This document shows, piece by piece, positions 1 to 6,778 of a stretch of 11,484 nucleotides of DNA. The position numbers were made by a program, and so were the translations under genes. The notes below the pieces were generated by a model. It worked only from the letters and a program-made list of their open reading frames with translations, ran no database searches and was not told the DNA's origin. How positions within the stretch are numbered: the stretch's first letter is position 1; every line of letters starts with the position of its first letter. The stretch comes from Sandarakinorhabdus sp. (lineage in GTDB: Bacteria; Pseudomonadota; Alphaproteobacteria; Sphingomonadales; Sphingomonadaceae): the NCBI GenBank assembly GCA_025458465.1, contig JALOSK010000038.1, positions 1-11,484 on the forward strand. Direction: 5' to 3'.

Positions 1-101
1 GGGCGGATTTCCACCACCAATACGCTGCCGTCGGCCATGGCCACCGGCCCTTCCGGAAAGCCAAGTCCTTCGGCGATGATGGTGTGCGGATGGAATGTCA
101 T
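1..101 (-). CDS. SMP-30/gluconolactonase/LRE-like family protein, N-terminal fragment
   Basis: Only the first 33 codons lie in the window, and the rest runs off the left edge. The ATG (complement of 99-101) has a GGAGG six bases upstream, so the start is well supported. The peptide begins MTFHPHTIIAEGLGFPEGPV and continues with a D-G-S-V-L-V-V-E stretch. The F-P-E-G-P element is typical of the first blade of SMP-30/gluconolactonase six-bladed propellers, where its Glu is a divalent-metal ligand. Known members hydrolyse sugar lactones or related esters. With so little sequence the substrate cannot be named. It is divergent from the HerA-like ATPase gene, with 145 bases between the two chosen starts. 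Family assignment is fairly secure for a fragment; function is inferred only. Confidence 0.7.
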   Translation of the reverse strand, partial: MTFHPHTIIAEGLGFPEGPVAMADGSVLVVEIR

Positions 102-161
102 GCCTGTCCTCCCCGATTTCGCCCATGGTGGCGCGGGTGGGGACCAAGCGCAATCGCCGCT

Positions 162-190
162 TTGTAAGAGGCCACTAAGGCGAATCTTAA
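162..190 (+). promoter_or_regulatory. Possible weak promoter for the HerA-like gene
   Basis: TTGTAA at 162-167 and TCTTAA at 185-190 are separated by 17 bases and lie about 60 bases before the chosen ATG. Both hexamers are poor matches to the sigma-70 consensus. They sit in the most A/T-rich part of an otherwise GC-rich intergenic stretch. The rest of the 102-246 gap shows no clear hairpin or repeat. This is position-based inference only. Confidence 0.25.
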
Positions 191-246
191 CCGTAACGCT
201 GGCATCTGGGGTGCCACGGAACAGGGGTCGCCTGGGGGCCACGGCA

Positions 247-1842
247 ATGCATGAAGAAAAGGTAATCGGCGAAGTCGTCGGCGTCACCGCCGGCCAACTG
301 CGGCTGCGCATCGACATCGCCGCCACCGCCGCCCTGAAGGACAATCCGGACACGGTGATCGCATCGGCCGGCATGCTGGGCAGCCTGATCAAGGTGGAAT
401 CCGGCCAACGCTGGGTGGTGGCCACCCTGCGCGGCATCACCTGGCAGGACAATATCGCCATCGCCGAGGTTGATCTGGTGGGCGAGGCCGCCATCGCCGC
501 CGATCGCAGCATCGCCGGCTTCAGCCGCGGTGTCGGCACCTATCCGCGCGCCGGCAGCCCCGCCTATCCGATGTCCAGCCCGGAATCGGCGCGGGTGTTT
601 TCCGGCGGAGAAGAGCGGCCGCACATCCAGGTGGGCGTTGTCTATCCCACCGCCAGCGTGCGGGCGGCCATCTTCTTCGACACGTTCCTGTCGAAGAATT
701 TCGCCATCGTCGGCTCCACCGGCACCGGCAAGTCCACCTCCACGGCGCTGATCCTGCACCGCATCATCGAAAAGGCCCCGGAAGGCCATGTGGTGATGAT
801 CGATCCGCACGGCGAATATGCCAAGGCGTTCGCCAACACCGGCATGGTGTTCAACGTCGAGAATCTCGAACTGCCCTACTGGCTGATGAACTTCGAGGAA
901 CATTGCGAGGTCCTGCTCACCAGCGAAGGCGCCGCGCGCGACATGGACCGCGACATCCTCGCCCGCTGCCTGCAGATGGCGCGCGCCAAATCGGTGTTTG
1001 CGCAGGGGCTGGATGCCGTCACCACCGATACGCCCATTCCCTACATGCTGTCGGCCCTGTCCGAAGCGCTGCAGGCGGAAATGGGCAAGATGTCGGAAGC
1101 GCAGAACGCCACCAACTATATCCGCATCCGCAACAAGCTGGATCAGGTGATGCGCGATCCGCGCCAGCAGTTCATGTTCGATCGGCGCTATTCCAACGAT
1201 ACGATGGCCGATTTCATGGCGCGCATGCTGCGTCTGCCGGTGGACGGGAAGCCGATATCGGTCATCGACCTGTCGGGCGTGCCGACCTCGATCGTCTCGG
1301 CGGTGGTCTCGGTGCTGTCGCGCATCGTCTTCGATTTCGCTGTCTGGTCACGCGGGGAACGGCGCCGGCCCGTGGTGCTGATCTGCGAGGAAGCCCACCG
1401 CTACATCCCCAACCGCGCCATTTCGCTGCGCTCGCCGGTGCGCGACGTGCTGGAACGCATCGCCAAGGAAGGCCGCAAATATGGCGTGTCGCTGGGCCTC
1501 GTCACCCAGCGTCCGTCTGACCTGGCCGAAGGCGCGCTGTCCCAGTGCGGCACCATCGTCTCGCTGCGTCTCAACAACGAACGGGATCAGGATTTCGTCA
1601 AGGCCGCGCTGCCGGAAGGCGGCAAGAGCCTGCTGGATGCCATCCCGGCGCTGCGCAACCGCGAGTGCATCATTTCGGGCGAAGGGGTGCCCGCCCCCAT
1701 CCGCGTGCGGCTGGACGAGCTGGAAGCGGCCAAGCGGCCGATGAGCGATGACCCGGTGTTCAGCGAACTGTGGGTGAAGACCGGGGATGATGCCGAGATG
1801 CTGGGGCGGGTGATTGCGCGCTGGCGGCAGAACGCGCGGTAA
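247..1842 (+). CDS. HerA-like (DUF87) hexameric ATPase / DNA translocase
   Basis: Predicted 531-residue P-loop ATPase of the HerA/FtsK superfamily. Residues ~1-90 look like a HAS-barrel, the N-terminal beta-barrel of HerA and ATP-synthase-type proteins. Walker A is GSTGTGKST at 156-164 with Lys162. 'MIDPHGEYAKAF' follows shortly after. Walker B is PVVLICEEAH at ~375-384, ending in the double Glu typical of HerA. A T-Q-R-P-S motif at 420-424 is the probable sensor segment. The reading frame stays open upstream to base 37, but that extension is Pro/Arg/Gly-rich and overlaps the divergent gene's start. I chose ATG247, where homology-like sequence begins; the Shine-Dalgarno is only a G-rich stretch, and GTG211 is an alternative. 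Archaeal HerA works with the NurA nuclease in DNA end resection. No nuclease, SIR2 or other partner gene lies next to this one, so its role here is open. Family is confident; exact function is not. Confidence 0.85.
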   Translation: MHEEKVIGEVVGVTAGQLRLRIDIAATAALKDNPDTVIASAGMLGSLIKVESGQRWVVATLRGITWQDNIAIAEVDLVGEAAIAADRSIAGFSRGVGTYPRAGSPAYPMSSPESARVFSGGEERPHIQVGVVYPTASVRAAIFFDTFLSKNFAIVGSTGTGKSTSTALILHRIIEKAPEGHVVMIDPHGEYAKAFANTGMVFNVENLELPYWLMNFEEHCEVLLTSEGAARDMDRDILARCLQMARAKSVFAQGLDAVTTDTPIPYMLSALSEALQAEMGKMSEAQNATNYIRIRNKLDQVMRDPRQQFMFDRRYSNDTMADFMARMLRLPVDGKPISVIDLSGVPTSIVSAVVSVLSRIVFDFAVWSRGERRRPVVLICEEAHRYIPNRAISLRSPVRDVLERIAKEGRKYGVSLGLVTQRPSDLAEGALSQCGTIVSLRLNNERDQDFVKAALPEGGKSLLDAIPALRNRECIISGEGVPAPIRVRLDELEAAKRPMSDDPVFSELWVKTGDDAEMLGRVIARWRQNAR

Positions 1843-1863
1843 ATCTTCGAAAGGAAGGGGCGT

Positions 1864-1878
1864 CGCGGCAAAGCCGCG
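1864..1878. repeat. Short GC stem-loop after the HerA-like gene
   Basis: CGCGGC and GCCGCG form a perfect 6-bp stem around an AAA loop, 22 bases past the HerA-like gene's stop codon and upstream of the stronger hairpin at 1894-1923. There is no T-run after it. It may help protect the 3' end or may be chance in GC-rich DNA. Confidence 0.35.
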
Positions 1879-1893
1879 CCGTCGGACGAGTCA

Positions 1894-1923
1894 AAAAGGG
1901 CGGGGTGTTGGCCCCGCCCTTTT
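1894..1923. terminator. Bidirectional intrinsic terminator between the HerA-like gene and aceA
   Basis: A perfect 12-bp inverted repeat (AAAAGGGCGGGG at 1894-1905, CCCCGCCCTTTT at 1912-1923) encloses the loop TGTTGG. The GC-rich stem has A's on one side and T's on the other, so read in either direction the hairpin ends in a U-run. It lies between two convergent genes: 51 bases after the plus-strand stop and 53 bases beyond the aceA stop. It is a textbook shared terminator. Confidence 0.88.
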
Positions 1924-1951
1924 CGCTCGCCGTCCGTGCTTGCCGGAGTCG

Positions 1952-1968
1952 GCGCGCGGCACGCGCGC
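1952..1968. repeat. GC-only stem-loop just past the aceA stop
   Basis: GCGCGC at 1952-1957 and GCGCGC at 1963-1968 can pair across a five-base loop. It begins eight bases beyond the aceA stop codon on the aceA transcript. It has no T-tract, and alternating GC tends to fold this way by chance. It could act as a 3'-end stabiliser in front of the main terminator. Confidence 0.3.
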
Positions 1969-1976
1969 TCGCCCGG

Positions 1977-3569
1977 CTACGCAGCAAACTGGTTCATCGT
2001 ATTATGGGCCCCGCCGGCCTTCAGGGCCGCTTCGCCAGCGAAATATTCCTTGTGGTCGTCACCAATGTCGGAGCCCGACATGTTCTGGTGCTTCACGCAG
2101 GCAATGCCCTGGCGGATTTCGGCGCGCTGCACGTTCTTCACATAGCCCAGCATGCCTTCGCTGCCGAAATATTCCTTCGCCAGATTGTCGGTCGACAGCG
2201 CGGCTGTGTGATAGGTCGGCAGCGTGATGAGGTGGTGGAAGATGCCGGCGCGGGCGGCGGCGTCGCGCTGGAAGGTGCGGATGCGGGCATCAGCCTCGAG
2301 CGCCAGATCGCTGCTGTCGTAATCCACGCTCATCAGCTTGGCACGATCATAGGCGCTGACGTCCTTGCCGGCCTCGACCCAGGCATCATAGACCTGCTGG
2401 CGGAAGTTCAGCGTCCAGTTGAAGCTGGGGCTGTTGTTGTAGACCAGCTTGGCATTGGGGATCACTTGGCGGATGCGGTCCACCATGCCGGCGATCTGGC
2501 CGATGTGCGGCTTTTCCGTCTCGATCCACAGCAGGTCGGCACCGTTCTGCAGGCTGTTGATGCAGTCCAGCACCACCCGGTCTTCCCCCGAACCGGCGCG
2601 GAACTGGAACAGGTTTGACGGCAGCCGCTTCGGGCGCAGCAGCTTGCCGTTGCGGCTGATGACAACATCGCCGTTGCCCACCTGGGTCACGTCAACCTCG
2701 TCGCAATCCAGATAGCTGTTGTACTGGTCACCAATGTCGCCCGGTTCGCGGCTGTAGGCGATCTGCTTGGTGAGGCCGGCACCCAGCGAGTCGGTGCGGG
2801 CGACGATGATGCCGTCGTCCACGCCCAGTTCCATGAAGGCGTAACGGATGGCACGGATCTTCGCGAGGAAGTCCTCGTGCGGCACCGTCACCTTGCCGTC
2901 CTGGTGGCCGCACTGCTTCTCGTCCGACACCTGGTTCTCGATCTGCAGGGCGCAGGCACCAGCCTCGATCATCTTCTTGGCCAGCAGATAGGTCGCTTCC
3001 GCGTTGCCGAAGCCGGCATCGATGTCGGCGATGATCGGCACGACGTGGGTCTGGAAATTGTCGATCTGGTTCTCGACGGACTTGGCCTTCACGTTGTCCC
3101 CGGCGGCGCGGGCGGCATCCAGATCGCGGAACAGCATCCCCAGTTCGCGGGCGTCGGCCTGCTTCAGGAAGGTGTAAAGCTCCTCGATCAGCGCCGGCAC
3201 GCTGGTCTTTTCATGCATCGACTGATCGGGCAGCGGGCCGAACTCGCTGCGCAGCGCCGCCACCATCCAGCCCGACAGGTAAAGGTAACGCTTGTCGGTG
3301 GTGCCGAAGTGCTTCTTGATGGAGATCAGCTTCTGCTGCCCGATGAAGCCGTGCCAGCAGCCCAGCGACTGGGTGTAGGCGGCCGGATCGGCATCATAGG
3401 CGGCCATGTCGCGGCGCATGATGGCGGCGGTGTAACGCGCGATGTCCAGCCCGGTGCGAAAGCGGTTCTGCAGGCGCATGCGCGCCACGCTTTCGGCGCT
3501 GATCGCCTCCCAGCCCGGCTTGCCGGCAATGGCGGCGGCAACGGCGCTCACTTCGGTTTGGTAGCTCAT
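1977..3569 (-). CDS. aceA: Isocitrate lyase (glyoxylate shunt)
   Basis: Cytoplasmic Mg2+-dependent enzyme that cleaves isocitrate to glyoxylate and succinate, the first step of the glyoxylate shunt. The product is 530 residues, clearly longer than the ~430-residue E. coli enzyme and close to the longer subfamily that includes the Pseudomonas aeruginosa enzyme. The catalytic loop reads D-E-K-Q-C-G-H, a variant of the K-K-C-G-H signature that keeps the active-site Cys and His. Upstream, 'PIIADIDAGFGNAEATY' is the conserved Mg-binding strand; 'LLWIETEKPH' and 'YNNSPSFNW' are the expected barrel and substrate-binding segments. I chose the ATG at 3569 because GAAGGA lies seven bases upstream. A GTG at 3584 would add five residues, but the GAAGGA would then lie inside the coding region. 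It is transcribed away from the regulator and malate synthase genes, so the 161-base region between them probably controls the whole shunt. Confidence 0.97.
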   Translation of the reverse strand: MSYQTEVSAVAAAIAGKPGWEAISAESVARMRLQNRFRTGLDIARYTAAIMRRDMAAYDADPAAYTQSLGCWHGFIGQQKLISIKKHFGTTDKRYLYLSGWMVAALRSEFGPLPDQSMHEKTSVPALIEELYTFLKQADARELGMLFRDLDAARAAGDNVKAKSVENQIDNFQTHVVPIIADIDAGFGNAEATYLLAKKMIEAGACALQIENQVSDEKQCGHQDGKVTVPHEDFLAKIRAIRYAFMELGVDDGIIVARTDSLGAGLTKQIAYSREPGDIGDQYNSYLDCDEVDVTQVGNGDVVISRNGKLLRPKRLPSNLFQFRAGSGEDRVVLDCINSLQNGADLLWIETEKPHIGQIAGMVDRIRQVIPNAKLVYNNSPSFNWTLNFRQQVYDAWVEAGKDVSAYDRAKLMSVDYDSSDLALEADARIRTFQRDAAARAGIFHHLITLPTYHTAALSTDNLAKEYFGSEGMLGYVKNVQRAEIRQGIACVKHQNMSGSDIGDDHKEYFAGEAALKAGGAHNTMNQFAA

Positions 3570-3576
3570 ACGCGGG

Positions 3577-3582
3577 TCCTTC
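3577..3582 (-). promoter_or_regulatory. aceA ribosome binding site (decides the start)
   Basis: Read on the minus strand, GAAGGA lies seven bases before the ATG at 3569. It overlaps the five-codon extension from GTG 3584, so it supports the shorter protein. Confidence 0.8.
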
Positions 3583-3661
3583 ACGGCTGCGGTCTGTGTT
3601 GTCTGTCAAAAGCCCATCAGGCTTGTGTTGGCCCTGCGCCTGGGCTACGGCCCGGTCAATC

Positions 3662-3680
3662 CGATTCTGTCAAGGAATCG
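3662..3680. repeat. Inverted repeat, candidate operator
   Basis: CGATTC at 3662-3667 and GAATCG at 3675-3680 are perfect 6-bp arms around a seven-base spacer. The spacer plus part of the left arm carries one of the TTGACAGA copies. The dyad sits near the middle of the aceA/regulator gap, where a dimeric repressor could block both directions. Candidate only. Confidence 0.5.
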
Positions 3681-3723
3681 TGTGAAAATGTCCCGCTTTC
3701 GCCAAATGGGCCTGTGAAGGTGT
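3681..3723 (+). repeat. Phased direct repeat TGTGAARRTGT
   Basis: TGTGAAAATGT at 3681-3691 and TGTGAAGGTGT at 3713-3723 match at 9 of 11 bases. Their starts are 32 bases apart, close to three helical turns, so a protein could bind both on one face. The second copy contains the putative ribosome-binding GAAGG of the regulator gene, so part of its conservation could have another cause. Confidence 0.4.
3716..3720 (+). promoter_or_regulatory. Putative ribosome binding site of the regulator
   Basis: GAAGG ends ten bases before the TTG at 3731. The spacing is longer than ideal and, with a TTG start, predicts weak translation, which suits a regulator. It is the only purine-rich site near the start. 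Confidence 0.5.
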
Positions 3724-3730
3724 AAAAATA

Positions 3731-5158
3731 TTGACAGAAACGTCCACCTTGCCAGCCACTGATGTCTCGCTCGATCCGCTGGCGAGCGGCCGCAAGATCT
3801 TTGCCGGCGCGCGCATCCGCCGGCTGCGCACCGGGCGCGGCCTCACGCAGACCCGGATGGCCGCCGATCTGGGCGTCTCCGTCAGCTATCTCAACCTGAT
3901 CGAGCGTGATCAACGCCCGCTGTCAGCCAGTTTCCTGCTCAAGCTGGCACAGGCCTATGATCTGGACATCCGCAGCCTGACCGGTGGCGATGATGGCGAT
4001 CTGCTGGATGACTTGTCAAAACTGTTCACCGATCCGCGCCTGATCGGCATCGACGTGCCGCGCAGCGAGCTGCGCGATCTGGCCGGCCGCTCGCCGGCGA
4101 TTGCCCATGCCCTGCTGCGGCTCGCGGCCAACGCCCCGGCGCCCGGCCCGGAAACGCCGCCGCCAGGGCCGATTGCCGCCGTCACCGCGATGATCGATGC
4201 GGCCGGCAACCATTTTCCGCTGCTCGACGAGGCGGCGGAGCATCTGGCCGACGAACTGCGCCTGTCCGGCCCCGATCTCAATGCCGCGGTGGTGGAACGG
4301 CTGCGGGTGCGCCATGCCATCACGGTGCGCGCCCTGCCGCTGGAGGTGATGCCTGGCCATCTGCGCCGGCTCGACCTGCACAGCCGGCAACTGCAATTGT
4401 CGGAATCGCTGGACGCTGCCAGCCGCGGCTTTGCCGCTGCCGTGCAACTGGTGCTGATCGAGCTGAAGGGCGAGATCGCCGCCACCATTTCGGCTGCCGG
4501 CATCACCGATCCGCTGGATGTGCGCGCTGCCACCGTGGCGATGGGCAAATATGCGGCGGCGGCCACGCTGATGCCCTATGCCCGCTTCCTCGCCGCTTGC
4601 GAGGCCACCGGTTATGACGTGGAACTGCTGCAGGCGCGCTTCGGCCGCGGGCTGGAACAGGTGGCGCACCGGCTGACCACGCTGCACCGCCCTGGCGCGC
4701 GCGGCGTGCCCTTCTTCTTCCTGCGGGTGGACCGTGCCGGCACCGTCTCCAAGCGCTTTGCACCGGGGGCTTCACCGCTGCCGGTCACCGGCGGCTGCGC
4801 CCTGTGGCACGTCTATCATGCCTTTGACCGGCCGGGGGAAATCCGCCGGCAGCTGGTGGAACTGGAAGACGGTCAGCGCTTCCTGACGCTGGCCCGCACC
4901 ATCCGCACCGCCGCCCTGCCCTGGGGCGTGCCGCGTCCCGGCTTTGCCATCGGCATCGGCTGCGATGTCGCCCATGCCCCCGCCCTGTCGTGGAGCGCCG
5001 GGTTGGAACTGAACGGCCCGGCCACGCCCATCGGGCCCGGCTGCGCCGCCTGCCACCGCGCCGCCTGCCGCCAGCGCGGCGCCCCGCCGGCCGGCGCCCA
5101 TCTCGCCTTCGACGAGCGCCAGCGCGTGCTCACTCCCTTCCGCTTCACCGATGAATGA
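3731..5158 (+). CDS. XRE-family short-chain fatty acyl-CoA-type regulator (ScfR/RamB-like), probable controller of the glyoxylate shunt
   Basis: A 475-residue DNA-binding regulator. An XRE helix-turn-helix spans ~residues 25-82: 'GARIRRLR' then L-T-Q and 'SYLNLIERDQRPL'. A middle region (~150-265) has the shape of the M78/IrrE-like domain but shows no HExxH zinc motif, so it is not expected to be a protease. The C-terminal part is the acyl-CoA-regulator domain (formerly DUF2083) and ends in a Cys cluster: C411, C438, C441, C446, with C-x2-C-x4-C-x2-R. Known relatives are RamB (represses aceA/aceB in Corynebacterium) and PccR (propionyl-CoA genes in Rhodobacter). Whether this one represses or activates, and its ligand, cannot be read from sequence. 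The start is a TTG with GAAGG ten bases upstream; no ATG or GTG occurs before the HTH, so TTG is the best choice but not certain. It is followed by aceB after 10 bases. Confidence 0.88.
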   Translation: MTETSTLPATDVSLDPLASGRKIFAGARIRRLRTGRGLTQTRMAADLGVSVSYLNLIERDQRPLSASFLLKLAQAYDLDIRSLTGGDDGDLLDDLSKLFTDPRLIGIDVPRSELRDLAGRSPAIAHALLRLAANAPAPGPETPPPGPIAAVTAMIDAAGNHFPLLDEAAEHLADELRLSGPDLNAAVVERLRVRHAITVRALPLEVMPGHLRRLDLHSRQLQLSESLDAASRGFAAAVQLVLIELKGEIAATISAAGITDPLDVRAATVAMGKYAAAATLMPYARFLAACEATGYDVELLQARFGRGLEQVAHRLTTLHRPGARGVPFFFLRVDRAGTVSKRFAPGASPLPVTGGCALWHVYHAFDRPGEIRRQLVELEDGQRFLTLARTIRTAALPWGVPRPGFAIGIGCDVAHAPALSWSAGLELNGPATPIGPGCAACHRAACRQRGAPPAGAHLAFDERQRVLTPFRFTDE

Positions 5159-5162
5159 AAGG
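5157..5162 (+). promoter_or_regulatory. aceB ribosome binding site overlapping the regulator stop codon
   Basis: GAAAGG lies six bases before ATG5169 and shares two bases with the upstream TGA stop (5156-5158). It selects ATG5169 over the ATG at 5151, which has no Shine-Dalgarno and would add six residues. The overlap suggests translational coupling of regulator and aceB. Confidence 0.7.
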
Positions 5163-5168
5163 CTTTCC

Positions 5169-6767
5169 ATGAGCAGCAATCCCGCGCTTGCCGGCGTTGA
5201 CATCAAAGGCGCGATGCAGCCCGGTTACGAGACCATCCTGACGCCAGAGGCGCTGGCCTTCGTGGCGCAACTGCACCGCATGTATGAGCCGACGCGGCAA
5301 AGCCTGCTGCGCGCCCGTGCCCAGCGGCAGCAGTGGATCAACGAGGAAGGCTTCATCGGTTTCGCCCCGGAATATTCCGCGATCCGCGACGACCGTTCGT
5401 GGCAGGTGCGCCCGGCGCCGGCCGATCTGGCCGACCGCCGCGTGGAAATCACCGGCCCCTGCGATCGCAAGATGGTGATCAACGCGCTGAACAGCGGCGC
5501 GCGCTGCTTCATGGCCTGCCTCGAAGATGCCTCGGCCCCCACGTGGGACGTGATGGTGCAGGGCCAGGTGAACCTGCGAGACGCGGTGGCCGGCACGATT
5601 TCCCTTGAGGACAAGGGCAAGAGCTACCGCCTGAACGACAAGACCGCCACGCTGATCTGCCGGCCGCGCGGCTGGCATCTCGATGAAGCGCACCTGCATG
5701 TTGATGGCGAGCGCGTGGCCGGCGCCATCTTCGATTTCGGCCTCTATTTCTTCCACAATGCGCAAGTTCTGCTGGCCAAGGGCAGCGGACCCTATTTCTA
5801 TCTGCCCAAGCTGGAACACAGCCTGGAAGCGCGGCTGTGGAACAACATCTTCATCACCGCCCAATCGATGCTGAACCTGCCGCTGGGCACGATCCGCGCC
5901 ACCGTGCTGATCGAAACCCTGCCCGGTGCCTTCATGGCGGAAGAGATCCTCTATGAGCTGCGCGATCACATCACCGCCCTGAACTGCGGCCGCTGGGATT
6001 ATATCTTCAGCTATATCAAGACGTTTCAAAAGGACGCCACGAAGCTGCTGCCCGATCGCGCGGCGGTGACGATGACGGTGCCGTTCATGGCCGCCTATGC
6101 CGCGCACGTGGTGCGGGTGTGCCATCGCCGCGGCGCCCATGCGATGGGCGGCATGAGCGCCTTTATCCCGGTGAAGGACGATGAGGCCGCCAACGAGAAG
6201 GCCTATGCCGCCGTGCGCGCCGACAAGGAACGCGAGGCGAAGCTGGGCCATGATGGCACCTGGGTCGCGCACCCCGGCCTTGTCGGCGTGGCGATGGAGG
6301 TGTTCGACCGGCTGATGCCGACGCCCAACCAGTTGCAGGTGATCCCCGACGGCGAGGCGACGTTCGAGGATCTGGTCACCCCGCCGCCCGGCCCGCGCAC
6401 GCTGGCGGGCCTCACCAACAACATCAACGTGGGCATTGGCTATGTTGCGGCGTGGCTGCGCGGGCAGGGGGCGGTGCCGCTGCACAATCTGATGGAAGAC
6501 GCCGCCACCGCAGAGATCAGCCGCACCCAGCTGTGGCAGTGGAAGAAGGCCGGCGCCACGCTGGACAGCGGCGAGACGGTGGACGCCGCGCTGATCACCC
6601 GGGTGACCGAGGAGCAACTGGCCGTCTACAAGGCCCAGGTGGGCGACAATTTCTTCGAGGCCGGCAAATACAAGGAAGCCGCCGAACTCTTCCGCACGCT
6701 GGTGCTGGCCGATCGGCTGGAGCCGTTCCTCACCAACCCGGCCTATGAGTTCTATTTCGCGAAATGA
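5169..6767 (+). CDS. aceB: Malate synthase A (glyoxylate shunt)
   Basis: Cytoplasmic Mg2+-dependent enzyme condensing glyoxylate with acetyl-CoA to malate, the second shunt step. The 532-residue length matches the A isoform (E. coli AceB is ~533) rather than the longer G isoform. 'CLEDASAPTWD' is the conserved early strand. R165-P-R-G-W-H-L-D-E holds the active-site Arg. The family signature appears as RDHITALNCGRWDYIF, with Ala where the usual pattern has Gly. 'MEDAATAEISR' near 442-452 carries the probable catalytic base Asp444. The gene starts 10 bases after the regulator's stop with its ribosome binding site overlapping that stop, so the two are almost certainly co-transcribed. It converges on the cytochrome gene with only 18 bases between stops. 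Confidence 0.97.
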   Translation: MSSNPALAGVDIKGAMQPGYETILTPEALAFVAQLHRMYEPTRQSLLRARAQRQQWINEEGFIGFAPEYSAIRDDRSWQVRPAPADLADRRVEITGPCDRKMVINALNSGARCFMACLEDASAPTWDVMVQGQVNLRDAVAGTISLEDKGKSYRLNDKTATLICRPRGWHLDEAHLHVDGERVAGAIFDFGLYFFHNAQVLLAKGSGPYFYLPKLEHSLEARLWNNIFITAQSMLNLPLGTIRATVLIETLPGAFMAEEILYELRDHITALNCGRWDYIFSYIKTFQKDATKLLPDRAAVTMTVPFMAAYAAHVVRVCHRRGAHAMGGMSAFIPVKDDEAANEKAYAAVRADKEREAKLGHDGTWVAHPGLVGVAMEVFDRLMPTPNQLQVIPDGEATFEDLVTPPPGPRTLAGLTNNINVGIGYVAAWLRGQGAVPLHNLMEDAATAEISRTQLWQWKKAGATLDSGETVDAALITRVTEEQLAVYKAQVGDNFFEAGKYKEAAELFRTLVLADRLEPFLTNPAYEFYFAK

Positions 6768-6778
6768 GGATGTGGGCG

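Larger units (their letters stand above)
3570..3730. promoter_or_regulatory. Divergent control region between aceA and the regulator/aceB operon
   Basis: This 161-base non-coding stretch must contain the promoters for both directions. The octamer TTGACAGA occurs three times: minus 3602-3609, minus 3666-3673 and plus 3731-3738. The last copy overlaps the proposed TTG start of the regulator. An inverted repeat lies at 3662-3680 and a direct repeat at 3681-3691/3713-3723. TTTCGCCAAA at 3697-3706 is a loose relative of the TTTGCAAA-type sites described for RamB/PccR regulators, but no exact TTTGCAAA is present. TTGACA would be a perfect -35, yet no good -10 sits 16-18 bases downstream of any copy, so these are more likely operator elements than core promoter. 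Function is inferred from position and repetition. Confidence 0.6.

Noticed and set aside
37..246. N-terminal extension of the HerA-like protein from ATG37
   Set aside because: It would overlap the divergent lactonase-like gene, has no family-like sequence and runs through the probable promoter.
247..1842. HerA-based antiphage defence system (HerA with SIR2 or nuclease)
   Set aside because: Flanking genes are a lactonase-like protein and isocitrate lyase. No nuclease, sirtuin or mobile-element signature is visible in the window.
3602..3673. TTGACA hexamers as -35 boxes for aceA
   Set aside because: The hexamer at 3604-3609 would place its -10 on the ribosome binding site, and the one at 3668-3673 has only CCGTAG at 17 bases. 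The operator interpretation fits better, though transcript mapping could overturn this.
5145..6617. Long open frame on the minus strand opposite aceB (about 490 codons)
   Set aside because: It is His/Arg/Gly/Ala-rich with no domain pattern and runs opposite a clear malate synthase. High GC content keeps antisense frames open by chance.
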